A stretch of 64,000 bases of DNA from the NCBI RefSeq assembly GCF_009689005.1, contig NZ_AP021879.1:5551724-5615723 (forward strand). The letters are read 5' to 3'. The position numbers and the translations under genes were made by a program. Under the pieces are notes generated by a model, which was given only the letters and a program-made list of their open reading frames with translations, ran no database searches and was not told where the DNA came from. The DNA is from Desulfosarcina ovata subsp. ovata. Lineage in GTDB: Bacteria > Desulfobacterota > Desulfobacteria > Desulfobacterales > Desulfosarcinaceae. Shown in pieces: positions 32,168 through 40,092 of this stretch (the first letter of the stretch is position 1; every line of letters starts with the position of its first letter).

Positions 32168-32449
32168 CTACAAAACCGATTTCTCGATGAACAGCTTGTT
32201 TTCCTCGATGATCTCCTTGGCAATCTGAACGGCTTCTTCCATGGTGCGGATGCCGCCCCTGACAAAACTGTCACGCAAACGGATGATATACTCCAGGTTC
32301 CCCTCTTTGTCCGCTACCGTCTGGATAAACAGATTCATCCGCGATCCCAGGCGGATATAGTTGGCGCTTTGCAGGACCTTGCCTTTATAGGTCCAATTTC
32401 CGGCAACGTCATGCAACATGAAATCGTGGATTTGTTTTGGAAATTCCAT
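32168..32449 (-). CDS. hypothetical protein, 93 aa
   Basis: Start MEFPKQIHDFMLHD at 32449, with AAGGAGT 5-6 bases upstream. A small alpha/beta protein with WTYKGKVLQSANYIRLGSRM, NLFIQTVADKEGNLEYIIRL and a C-terminal helix MEEAVQIAKEIIEENKLFIE. No signal peptide, no Cys. It lies 59 bases downstream of the symporter gene on the same strand and may be the third gene of that operon. No family recognised. Confidence 0.65.
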   Translation of the reverse strand: MEFPKQIHDFMLHDVAGNWTYKGKVLQSANYIRLGSRMNLFIQTVADKEGNLEYIIRLRDSFVRGGIRTMEEAVQIAKEIIEENKLFIEKSVL

Positions 32450-32508
32450 GGTGTACTCCTTCCCCAAATGTAGACATCGATAAAATTGAGTATGGCTGCG
32501 GCCGTTGA

Positions 32509-33666
32509 TCAAACCTCATGAATGGCATTTTCCGAGTGTCCGATAACGACAGCCGCCGTTGCATCCCCCCAAACGTTGATCGCCGTGCGGAACTGGTCAA
32601 GGATTCTGTCAATCGCGAGGATCAGTCCGATGCCATCCAGGGGAAGGCCCGCAGCCGTCAGGACGATGCCCATGGTGACCAGGCCGGCACCGGGAATCGC
32701 CGCCGCCCCGATGGCCGCCAGCGAGGCGGTGACGAAAATGACGACCTGCATGCCGATCGTCAGTTCAATCCCCATGATCTGGGCGATAAAAATAACTGCC
32801 ACGGATTCGTACAATGCAGTTCCATCCATGTTTATCGTGGCACCAAGGGGAAGCACGAAATTGCCAATGCGGCCTTCCACGCCGGCTCGTTTCTCCAGAT
32901 TGCTCATGGTCATCGGCAAGGTGGCCGCGCTGGAGGCGGTAGACCAGGCCGTCATCATGGCCGGGCTCAGGGCCTTGAACAACCGGTACGGATTATACCG
33001 CCCCATCAGCAAAACCAGAATCGGCAAGGTAACAAAACCGTGGATTAGCAAGCCCAAAAGAACTGTGGCCGCATATTTGCCCAGCGCTTTCAATGCGGCA
33101 AATCCAAGATCCATGAAAATCGCGGTGACCAGCATAAAAATGGCATACGGCGCGATGACCATAATCGCCATGATGCCGTTTTGCATGATTCGGTCGATAC
33201 CATTGATGGCATTGGTCAGTGCCTCGGAATCCCGTCCGATGGTCGATGCCATGATGGCGAGAAAAATCGTGAAAAAAATGATCTGCAGAATGTTGCCGGT
33301 GGCAAACGCCGCGGCCGCATTTTTGGGGATCATGTTGACCACAATAAGCCCCGCCAGAACGGCCAAGGCCGTGGTCAGCATGTAATAACCGACGGTTTTG
33401 CCGCCAATCTTACCCAGTGCGCGCACATCTCCGAGATTGGCCACCGCCATGAAAATCGAGGCAAACACCAGCGGTACAATCAGCATGCGCAGCAGCCGGA
33501 TAAAAATGTCTCCACCGTACTGAAAGACGGTTTTCATGACATACAGCGGGCCCGACGTGATGCCGGCGCCCATGGCCATGTTGATCCCCATGCCGATCCC
33601 GATACCGGCAACGATCCCGATGAGAATTTTCCATTGCAGGTCAATCCCTTTGCTCTGCTTCTCCAT
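32509..33666 (-). CDS. dicarboxylate/amino acid:cation symporter (SDF/DAACS family)
   Basis: 385 residues from the ATG at 33666, which has GGAGGTG 7 bases upstream; a GTG at 33675 inside that site is rejected. Eight or so membrane helices plus two re-entrant loops. Key motifs: SSAATLPMTMSNLE (HP1 serine-rich tip), NFVLPLGATINMDGTALYES (TM7 with the NMDG sodium site), and IPGAGLVTMGIVL (HP2). The substrate-binding Asp/Arg of TM8 fit DRILDQFRTAINVWGDA. It should take up an acidic or neutral amino acid or dicarboxylate with Na+ or H+. The preceding gene, one base away, encodes a periplasmic binding protein, which is unusual for this family and suggests a binding-protein-assisted carrier. Confidence 0.88.
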   Translation of the reverse strand: MEKQSKGIDLQWKILIGIVAGIGIGMGINMAMGAGITSGPLYVMKTVFQYGGDIFIRLLRMLIVPLVFASIFMAVANLGDVRALGKIGGKTVGYYMLTTALAVLAGLIVVNMIPKNAAAAFATGNILQIIFFTIFLAIMASTIGRDSEALTNAINGIDRIMQNGIMAIMVIAPYAIFMLVTAIFMDLGFAALKALGKYAATVLLGLLIHGFVTLPILVLLMGRYNPYRLFKALSPAMMTAWSTASSAATLPMTMSNLEKRAGVEGRIGNFVLPLGATINMDGTALYESVAVIFIAQIMGIELTIGMQVVIFVTASLAAIGAAAIPGAGLVTMGIVLTAAGLPLDGIGLILAIDRILDQFRTAINVWGDATAAVVIGHSENAIHEV

Positions 33667-33667
33667 A

Positions 33668-34582
33668 TCAGTCACCTCCGTAATAATCTTCGCTGATGGT
33701 GTAGCTTCGGGTAACGACCCTGGTGGTCACCGGCAGGTACCGCCCCAGGAAACGGGATACACTCCCATCTGACTTCAGTTCCAGATTGAATACAGCGAGC
33801 ATGTTCAGCAGATCCTGGTTTCCCTTGCGCACCGCCATGCCGTAATAGTCGGGTTTAAACGGTGGATCGACAACCACCAGGCGGTACCGCGCATCCCGCA
33901 TGTGCTCCTTCAGCCAGACCTTCAGGAAGATCTCATCATGAACCATCATGTCCGCATCACCGCTGAGTGTTGCCGCGGCGGCCGCTTCGTTGGTCGGATA
34001 CGCCTTCACCGATGCCTGGGGAAAGTAACGGGGAACCGCTTGTTGGGGGGCTTTGCCTTCCGTCACGGCGATGACGAGCCGGTTCGCTTTTCCGTTTTTT
34101 TCGAGGATGGAGTAAATGGTCTGATGGTCTTTGGCGTCGCCGATTCCCAGTTTGGCGGCTCTGACTTTGTTCAACAGGATCGACAGGCCGGTTTCGAAAT
34201 AGGGCACTGAAAAATCGACTCTTTTCGCACGATCGAAGGTAATGCTCATACCGGCGATAATGATATCGATTTCGTTTGCCTGGAGCATTGGAATCAGATC
34301 GGAAAAGGATTCGGGAACGACGAATTCGGCTTTTACGCCAAGTTTCTCGGCGAGCAGGTTGGCGATGTCGATATCCACGCCGACGCGCTTGCCATCCCGT
34401 TCAAAGGAAAATGGCTTAAAGTTCGGATTGACGCCGACTCTCAACACGTTGCTGCTCATCACCCGGGACAGCGTTGTTGCCCCTTCGTCCTGGTCCTGCG
34501 CCAGGCTTGTCGTTGATAGCATGAGGACAACCAGGACCCCCACTACCAGAGACTTCACTGCATAAAACCCGAAGTGTTGCAT
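33668..34582 (-). CDS. periplasmic amino acid-type solute-binding protein
   Basis: 304 residues from MQHFGFYAVKSL, preceded by GAGGAGGAG. Signal peptide about 1-27 (VLVVLMLSTTSLAQ). Family 3 binding fold: LRVGVNPNFKPFSFERDGKR, VGVDIDIANLLAEKLGVKAE, LIPMLQANEIDIIIAGMSIT, FDRAKRVDFSVPYFETGLSI. The second lobe has ASVKAYPTNEAAAAATLSGD and DADMMVHDEI. It would capture an amino acid in the periplasm. No ABC permease or ATPase genes are present; the very next gene is a symporter, whose ribosome site lies inside this gene's 3' end. Confidence 0.85.
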   Translation of the reverse strand: MQHFGFYAVKSLVVGVLVVLMLSTTSLAQDQDEGATTLSRVMSSNVLRVGVNPNFKPFSFERDGKRVGVDIDIANLLAEKLGVKAEFVVPESFSDLIPMLQANEIDIIIAGMSITFDRAKRVDFSVPYFETGLSILLNKVRAAKLGIGDAKDHQTIYSILEKNGKANRLVIAVTEGKAPQQAVPRYFPQASVKAYPTNEAAAAATLSGDADMMVHDEIFLKVWLKEHMRDARYRLVVVDPPFKPDYYGMAVRKGNQDLLNMLAVFNLELKSDGSVSRFLGRYLPVTTRVVTRSYTISEDYYGGD

Positions 34583-34803
34583 GTCTCCTCCTCTCTTATT
34601 ATGATGGCATCTGACCGGCGGTCGTGCGATTGGCAGTCCGCCGAATAGTGACATTTTGAGTTGATACCGAACCGAACCGTCCGGAAAATACTCAGACGTC
34701 CCGGCTTATTTTAAATCTTGGAACAAACAGAAATCGAAAATAAGGTTAGTAACTAGATTTTTCTCAGCAGAAGCAATGCATTCAGAAAGGATAACGACAA
34801 TCC

Positions 34804-34866
34804 ATGCAAGTCAAGATCAATAGGGAAATGACAGCGGCTGAAAGGAAAATGTATCCAAAAGGTTCC
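34804..34866 (+). pseudogene. possible BrnT-like toxin, C-terminal tag end
   Basis: KINREMTAAERKMYPKG resembles the 'ISAREMTxxERxxY' end of BrnT/DUF497 toxins. A closely similar DNA segment, ATGACAGCGGCGGAAAAGGA, occurs at 45047 directly before a CopG antitoxin relic. Only about 17 codons remain, and it runs into the PPK2 fragment. Confidence 0.35.
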
Positions 34867-34881
34867 TTCTTCTCTTTCTCC

Positions 34882-35265
34882 TCACTTTCTTTTTTTCGAT
34901 TTTTCCAAATAATCGACGCCTTCCTCGTAAAGTTCCTTGAGCTTTGCTTCGATTGTTGTACACACTGTCTTGAGTACTTTGATACGGGCAAAATATTTAT
35001 TGTTCGCCTCTATCAGGGTCCATGGGGCATAATCTGTACTGGTCCTATCCACCATATCTATAACCGCCAGTTCGTACTGCTCCCATTTTTCCCGATTACG
35101 CCAGTCTTCTTCCGTAATTTTGAACCGCTTGAAGCCGGTTTGCTCTCTGGCATGAAATCTTTTTCTAATTTTATTGCCCGGTCCAGGCTTTGCTCCAGGT
35201 CCGCATCCTTTGTTTTGCCATAGGCCCTGTTCAGCATTGGCAACTTCACAAATAGGGGACCACAT
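34882..35265 (-). pseudogene. polyphosphate kinase 2 (PPK2), C-terminal fragment
   Basis: FKRFKITEEDWRNREKWEQY, then MVDRTSTDYAPWTLIEANNK and YFARIKVLKTVCTTIEAKL match the last third of PPK2/polyphosphate:AMP phosphotransferase proteins, including the Trp/Asp 'DW-xxR-xxW...APW' block. The Walker A and lid regions are missing. Just upstream the frame shifts: a neighbouring frame (35058-35230) holds LNRAYGKTKDADLEQSLDRA. The gene is dead. Confidence 0.75.
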
Positions 35266-35488
35266 TTTTTACCCTGCATGCTTATCCTACACAACATCCT
35301 TGAAAAACTCAAAAACGAATTTGCTCAATCCGGTATATGGCAGCAAGCTGGGAAATACGGCGGCCTTGGCCGTTCGATTCCAATCGCTGGCAAAGGAATA
35401 CATCGTCAACTTGTATGGCCGCTACTGGAACGTCGTGGCCTATGAACATGAGGGGTACCTTATCCATCTTTTACTAATTTTGATGGTC
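35266..35488 (+). other. unassigned degraded coding-like stretch
   Basis: One frame reads HNILEKLKNEFAQSGIWQQA and then GKYGGLGRSIPIAGKGIHRQ to a stop near 35445. It looks like a fragment of a former gene but I recognise no family, and it has no plausible start. Confidence 0.3.
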
Positions 35489-35637
35489 TCGTAAAAAGTC
35501 GCCGGGTCGTCATGCCGGACTTGATCCGGCATCCAGAATGCCCAGAATGCACTGAAATTACTGGATAGCGCTAAAGCTTACTACGTGCCCGGCCTACGCC
35601 GGAATGACGCAAAACATGGATTTTTAACTTTTTACGA
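35489..35637. repeat. 149-bp inverted-repeat element (TCGTAAAAAGT ends)
   Basis: TCGTAAAAAGT (35489-35499) and ACTTTTTACGA (35627-35637) enclose GTCATGCCGGACTTGATCCG and GTGCCCGGCCTACGCCGGAA, sequences typical of dispersed palindromic repeats in sulfate reducers. No coding content. Confidence 0.65.
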
Positions 35638-35657
35638 ATCCGTCAATTTTGTTCGCC

Positions 35658-35811
35658 CAGGGTAACCGCATTTGGACGGTTTCCTGTTTTTCGCGGCCAA
35701 GGACCGCTCCTACACGTTCTTACATATGGCTGTTTAATGGGTTGCGTTGTAAGAGCTGGCCATGCCTGCGACAACGGTTTTCCATAGAGGTTGCCAAATG
35801 CGGTTACCCTG
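35658..35811. mobile_element. ISAs1-related MITE, copy 1
   Basis: 154 bases with ends CAGGGTAACCGCATTTGG and CCAAATGCGGTTACCCTG (18-base perfect except inner mismatches). Flanked by a perfect 10-base duplication TTTGTTCGCC (35648-35657 and 35812-35821). No frame of note. The ends equal those of the ISAs1-type element at 47986-49290 over 15 bases, and the duplication length is the same. Confidence 0.88.
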
Positions 35812-35825
35812 TTTGTTCGCCGGCA

Positions 35826-35878
35826 ATTGGTTGACATCGCAACCAAATAGGGATATATTAGTTGCGATGTCAACCAAT
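35826..35878 (+). promoter_or_regulatory. MarR promoter nested in an 18-base palindrome
   Basis: Perfect 18-base arms, ATTGGTTGACATCGCAAC (35826-35843) and its complement (35861-35878), separated by 17 bases. The -35 TTGACA (35831-35836) is inside the left arm and a -10 TATATT (35854-35859) inside the spacer, with a 17-base gap. The right arm covers the start site region. This is a typical autorepression layout for the gene at 35898. Confidence 0.8.
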
Positions 35879-35897
35879 ATATCAAAAAAGGGAATTC

Positions 35898-36341
35898 ATG
35901 CAATTAAAAGGCAGAAGGACTCCGGCTCGTTTCATCACCTTGCTTTTCAGAATGTTCACGGTCTACCTGAATCAGGAAATGCCCAAGTTAAAAATTGGTA
36001 CGGGACAGTATATTTTTTTAGCCGAGCTTTTTGATGAAGACGGCAGAAGCCAGGATGACTTGACCCGGTCCACCTATCTAAACAAGGCCAACACGGCAAG
36101 GGCGCTGAAAAAATTAGAAGACCTCGGGTACGTCCGGCGGGCCTCCGACAGCAACGACCACCGTGTCAAGCACGCATATTTGGAGCCGGCGGCAAGGGAA
36201 ATCGAAGAGGAGTTCTGGAAGATTATCTTGAAGTGGAGCGAAATTCTCAGCCGGGATTTATCCAAGAAACGGCAGCAGCAGTTGTTAACCGATCTTGAAA
36301 AGATGGCGGATAATGCTTTTGCCTATTTGAAAAGATATTGA
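35898..36341 (+). CDS. MarR-family transcriptional regulator
   Basis: 147 residues from MQLKGRRTPARFITLL; an in-frame upstream ATG/GTG would put the start inside the operator, and AAAGGGA precedes this ATG. Winged helix about 40-100: LFDEDGRSQDDLTRSTYLNK, ANTARALKKLEDLGYVRRAS, DSNDHRVKHAYLEPAAREIE (the wing). Flanking helices form the dimer interface. The upstream palindrome implies autorepression. The gene downstream is a dead flavodoxin-type NAD(P)H oxidoreductase, a common MarR target, so a redox- or quinone-responsive pair is likely to have existed. Confidence 0.88.
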   Translation: MQLKGRRTPARFITLLFRMFTVYLNQEMPKLKIGTGQYIFLAELFDEDGRSQDDLTRSTYLNKANTARALKKLEDLGYVRRASDSNDHRVKHAYLEPAAREIEEEFWKIILKWSEILSRDLSKKRQQQLLTDLEKMADNAFAYLKRY

Positions 36342-36385
36342 AACATTAAACAGAGGCAGGATAAAAATGGGAAAGGAGATGATAG

Positions 36386-36692
36386 ATGTCAGAAAAATTA
36401 AAAATTTTGGCAATCAACGGTAGTCATCGATAGCAATAGTTTCCGGCGGATTATTGCCAATATGGACGGTTGCCAGAAAGGGGAATTCCTATTTCCGTCA
36501 GCCTTTTTAATCCAGGTGCAACCTGAATTGGCGACCAGCCAGCTTAATGCGCTGGCAAAGGCCGGACAAGAAATTGTCCTCAACGGTTTTATCAGCCCGG
36601 AAACCGTGAGTGCGGTCAATCAAGAGTATATCGATGATCCGGCTGCGATTATCGAAATGCAGAACCAGTTTTTTCAAGGGGGGAAAATATAA
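36386..36692 (+). pseudogene. flavodoxin-like NADPH:FMN reductase, internally deleted
   Basis: Starts MSEKLKILAINGSHR (the FMN phosphate loop of iron-sulfur flavoproteins and FMN reductases) and stops at once at 36431. The C-terminus resumes in another frame with QLNALAKAGQEIVLNGFISP then ETVSAVNQEYIDDPAA, the standard tail of such proteins. The middle, including any Cys cluster, is lost. Confidence 0.65.
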
Positions 36693-37087
36693 CTCTTTGT
36701 TGGAAGATTAAAAATATTCGAATTCTGTATAAAAAACCAATGGAAAGGCATGTTAGGCGATTGGCGGAAAAGAATATACCCGGATGCGCATGATTTTCAT
36801 TCGTATTCAAGGCGGGCTTTTTTACGCATAGTGGGGCTATGTGTGGAAACGCCCAACGCAGAAGACGGAGGAAAAGACAAGCAGGCGGGTATATGCTTTG
36901 ACAGAAATCGCCTTATTGCGCGGCTTCTGATTCTCGCCGATTGTGGAGGCAGTAACGGTTATCGTACACGTCTTTGGAAAGATCGGCACTTTGTAGCCGA
37001 TATAATCTTCGTGTGAAGGTTTGCCATTATCCTCCGGGGTCTTCTAAAAAGATTGAGTGATGGCCTCGTATTGATTCAAATGCCAAC
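36693..37087. other. gene-free region around a dispersed repeat
   Basis: Apart from the 108-base repeat at 36808-36915 I see no gene. The 3' end of the chemoreceptor gene lies at 37088 on the other strand. Confidence 0.5.
36808..36915. repeat. 108-bp dispersed repeat, copy 1
   Basis: Nearly identical to 57647-57754 (CAAGGCGGGCTTTTTTACGC to CAGAAATCGCCTTA). Contains the hairpin CATAGTGGGGCTATG. No coding content. Confidence 0.75.
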
Positions 37088-38812
37088 CTACAGTTTAAAC
37101 CGCAACACCATCCCATTGAGGGTTTCCGCCAGGGTGGACAACTCACCGGCACTGCTATTCACCTGGTTGCTGCTGGTGGCGATCTGATCGGTCGACTGAT
37201 TGACCTCGGTAATGGCGGCGTTGATGTTGGCCGCTTCGTTGGTCGCCTCTCCGACATTGCGGTTGACCTCTTCGAAACCGCTCGACACCTGAACAATATT
37301 GCTGACAATTTCTCGCGTGGCGGCGGATTGCTCTTCAACAGCAGTGGCAATTCCCGCGATCACATCGTTGACGTTGCCGATGACTGTCGACACTTCCTGA
37401 GTCTGGGAAATGGTAGTTCGGGTCGTATCCTGGATCGTATTGATCTTGAGTTTGATGTCCTGCGTCGCATCAGCAGTCTGACGCGCCAGTTCCTTGATCT
37501 CATTGGCCACGACAGCAAACCCTTTACCAGCCTCTCCGGCCCTGGCCGCCTCGATGGTGGCATTCAAGGCCAACAGATTAACCTGCTCGGAAATGTCGGT
37601 AATGGTTTCGATTACCTTACCGATGGAATCCGCCGCCGTCCCCAATTCGTTCATCAGCACGGTGGCCTGCTTGGTTTTCTCATTGGCATCTTCGGAGGTT
37701 GTTCGCGCCGTCTCCGCATTTTTCGAAATTTCATCGATGGTCGACGACATCTCTTCCGCTGCAGAGGCCACCAGGTTCGCATTAGTGGACGACTGTTCCA
37801 TGGCAGCGGCCACGGCGGTCATTTTTTCGTTCATGACACCTGCGGCGGCGGTTACGTCTTCTGATTGACGCGATGTTTGTTTGGTATCGTCCGTCATCTG
37901 GACAGAGATGGAAGAAAGCTCCGTCGACGCCGAGGAAAGGGTCTCGACGCCCTGCTTGATCTCTCTGAGCATTTCACCCAGATCACTGTTCATTTGATTC
38001 AACGAGTCGCCCATCTCACCCAACTCATCTCTATTCTGGATGGCAAGCTTGCGGGTCAGATCCCCTTGGGCAAGGCCATGGGCAAAGGCAACCGTTGATT
38101 TGAGGGGTGCGGTAATCGCCCGGATCACAAAAAAGGTCATGGCCGCCAGGACGATCATGATCAACACCCCGATACCGATAAAGATCTTGACGATAGTCGC
38201 TTTCAGGTAGGCGGCCAGGCCATCCAATACGCCCTGATAGTCATCCACAGCCTGGTGTTGTTTTTTGTCGGTCGCATCTATTTCACTCAGAATACGTGTC
38301 TTTTCGGCATCAGAGACGGCGAGGTGAAGCGCTTTGGTCAGTTCGTGCTTCTTCACACTATTCGCGTGGGCTTCATCGGTGTACTTTGCAATCTGGGTAA
38401 GTTGGGGCTTGCCTTTCAATTTCAGGAACAAGGCGGCGATTTTGGGGGTAGATGGATGAACGGTACCATACATCCGTTTGTATTCGGCTACGATCGCATC
38501 AACATTGTCGTGTATCTGCATCAGTCGATAAACCCCTCCGGGCACGTTATCGAAGGCAATCACCTCCTCGGCAAGTTCGTTGTACTTCTCCCAATCAACC
38601 GGTTTGTTGGTTCTGGCCCAGACTTCGCCAGCCATCGAAGCTCTATAAACGACAAGCCGGTATTCACTCCCAGCGCCTGACAGCTGACTGATATCGCCGA
38701 CCTGGCCAAAAAATACAAGACTGAGGCCGATGATAACACTCATTCCAACCAACGCAAATGCGCTGATTAACGTAACTTTCTTCCCGATGGTAATTCTTTT
38801 TAGACTCCACAT
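37088..38812 (-). CDS. methyl-accepting chemotaxis protein
   Basis: 574 residues from MWSLKRITIGKK. TM1 about 13-35 (VTLISAFALVGMSVIIGLSL), a four-helix periplasmic sensor of about 170 residues, TM2 about 208-232, HAMP (ITAPLKSTVAFAHGLAQGDL), and a long cytoplasmic coiled coil whose hairpin tip is EQVNLLALNATIEAARAGEA-GKGFAVVANEIKELA. Methylation-type Glu/Gln pairs flank the tip. There is no CheR-docking pentapeptide at the C-terminus (ends NGMVLRFKL). The ligand is unknown. It stands alone, without other che genes. Confidence 0.92.
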   Translation of the reverse strand: MWSLKRITIGKKVTLISAFALVGMSVIIGLSLVFFGQVGDISQLSGAGSEYRLVVYRASMAGEVWARTNKPVDWEKYNELAEEVIAFDNVPGGVYRLMQIHDNVDAIVAEYKRMYGTVHPSTPKIAALFLKLKGKPQLTQIAKYTDEAHANSVKKHELTKALHLAVSDAEKTRILSEIDATDKKQHQAVDDYQGVLDGLAAYLKATIVKIFIGIGVLIMIVLAAMTFFVIRAITAPLKSTVAFAHGLAQGDLTRKLAIQNRDELGEMGDSLNQMNSDLGEMLREIKQGVETLSSASTELSSISVQMTDDTKQTSRQSEDVTAAAGVMNEKMTAVAAAMEQSSTNANLVASAAEEMSSTIDEISKNAETARTTSEDANEKTKQATVLMNELGTAADSIGKVIETITDISEQVNLLALNATIEAARAGEAGKGFAVVANEIKELARQTADATQDIKLKINTIQDTTRTTISQTQEVSTVIGNVNDVIAGIATAVEEQSAATREIVSNIVQVSSGFEEVNRNVGEATNEAANINAAITEVNQSTDQIATSSNQVNSSAGELSTLAETLNGMVLRFKL

Positions 38813-39059
38813 GCAGATCATCCCTATTCGCTTGGTTCATTTTGTTAATCATGTCTACAGAAAGAAAAAACAGCCTTCAATTGCGCTATACCTAACCTGG
38901 CCAAGCCAGAATCAAACGGATTTTAAAAAACGGGTTTTAACTTTAAAAAGTTGAATGTGCGTTCGGATCCTTGTGAACGCCTTATTCATAGTAATGATAC
39001 TAACGTTACGTATCGTCCCTGGCGAACTTAATCTTTAGAACAAATTTTCCTTATTGGAA
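38813..39059. other. intergenic, no gene seen
   Basis: AT-rich sequence upstream of the chemoreceptor gene; it should hold its promoter, but no clear hexamer pair or repeat was found. Confidence 0.4.
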
Positions 39060-39502
39060 GCAACGAAGCGTACTTGCGAACCTGGAAAGGTGACCTTGGC
39101 AGGGGTGATGGGGGTGGTGGTCAATTCCTCTCTGATCAGGACATGGGCGATGCTCCAGAGCAGCGGGACGCCCAGGGCCGCCAAAAACCAGACCGATATT
39201 CCTGCAAGCCGCCAGGTGCCGCCAGTGCCGAGATAATACAGATCCAGTACCAGTCCCAGGGTCAGGGCCAGTTCAAGGAAGGATTTACCCTGGCGGATCA
39301 GGACCATCTCCACCAGGATGGCAAACAGGGGATAGGTCTGAATGGCAATCGACGCACTCACCGCCCCGGCCTTTTCCATGGACAGCACATAGCACCAGGT
39401 GGCCAGGCCGAACATAATGCCGGTGGCAACTGCCACTGCCGCCACACGCCCCCGCTCCCGGGAGCATCCCCCCCCCATACCGAAGAGCTCCCGCCTGCCC
39501 GA
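39060..39502 (-). pseudogene. EamA exporter fragment (deleted duplicate)
   Basis: About 93% identical by eye to 42594-43015 of the complete EamA gene: LISGRRELFGMGGGCSRERG, GIMFGLATWCYVLSMEKAGA, VLIREELTTTPITPAKVTF. Both the N- and C-terminal helices are missing. At 39502/39503 the sequence changes abruptly, in mid codon, to MocR gene sequence of the opposite strand. Confidence 0.85.
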
Positions 39503-40073
39503 TATCAGCTCGTGAAGGACTTGGCGGATCTGTCCCGGCCCGGCAGCGGCCCCATAGGCCTCTCCCGGAATCTGCCCTTTCTCGGTGTGTCCGGCCGGTA
39601 CCTGTCCCGCACCCTGGCGGAGCTGTCGGGAGCCCCGGAACTCAGCGCCTTCCTCGACCACCAGAGCGAGAAGGGCCTTGTCCATCATCTCCACGGGGGA
39701 TGCGACTGGCTGGCCCGCACCGGGGTGAAGGCAGATCCCGACGAAATTGTTATCACCTGCGGGGCCCAGCACGGCACGCTGGTGACGCTCATGGCCGTAG
39801 CTGCCCCAAGGGCTTAGCCCCTGATCTCCAGGGCTTTCATATCTGGCTCACCCTGCCATTCGCCTGGGGGACGGAAGGCTTTTGTTCAGCGGCGCAAAGC
39901 CAGGGCGTCCTGGTGACGGACGGGAGTGCATTTGCAGTGGGGGGACGGACGCAGCCCAATGCCGTCCGCATTAGCCTGGGATGCGAGCCTTCCCGGAAGC
40001 GGGTGGAACAGGGGCTTAAACTTCTGGCGGGGCTTCTGACCTCCCCCGGGGCGGGGCGGTCTTTGGTAATCTG
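39503..40073 (+). pseudogene. MocR/PdxR-like regulator fragment (deleted duplicate)
   Basis: Corresponds to the complete gene at 43633-45027 with two or three internal losses: it begins at KDLADLSRPGSGPIGLSRNL, runs to LVTLMAV (39798), jumps to the PLP-lysine neighbourhood 'PKG' and then to LQGFHIWLTLPFAWGTEGFC and the end RSLVI. The DNA-binding domain and the PLP lysine region are absent. Confidence 0.85.
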
Positions 40074-40092
40074 ACCCCAGGGTCATGGCATC

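Noticed and set aside
36750..37016. 88-codon plus-strand frame
   Set aside because: It is made mostly of the dispersed 108-base repeat, so it is not a gene.
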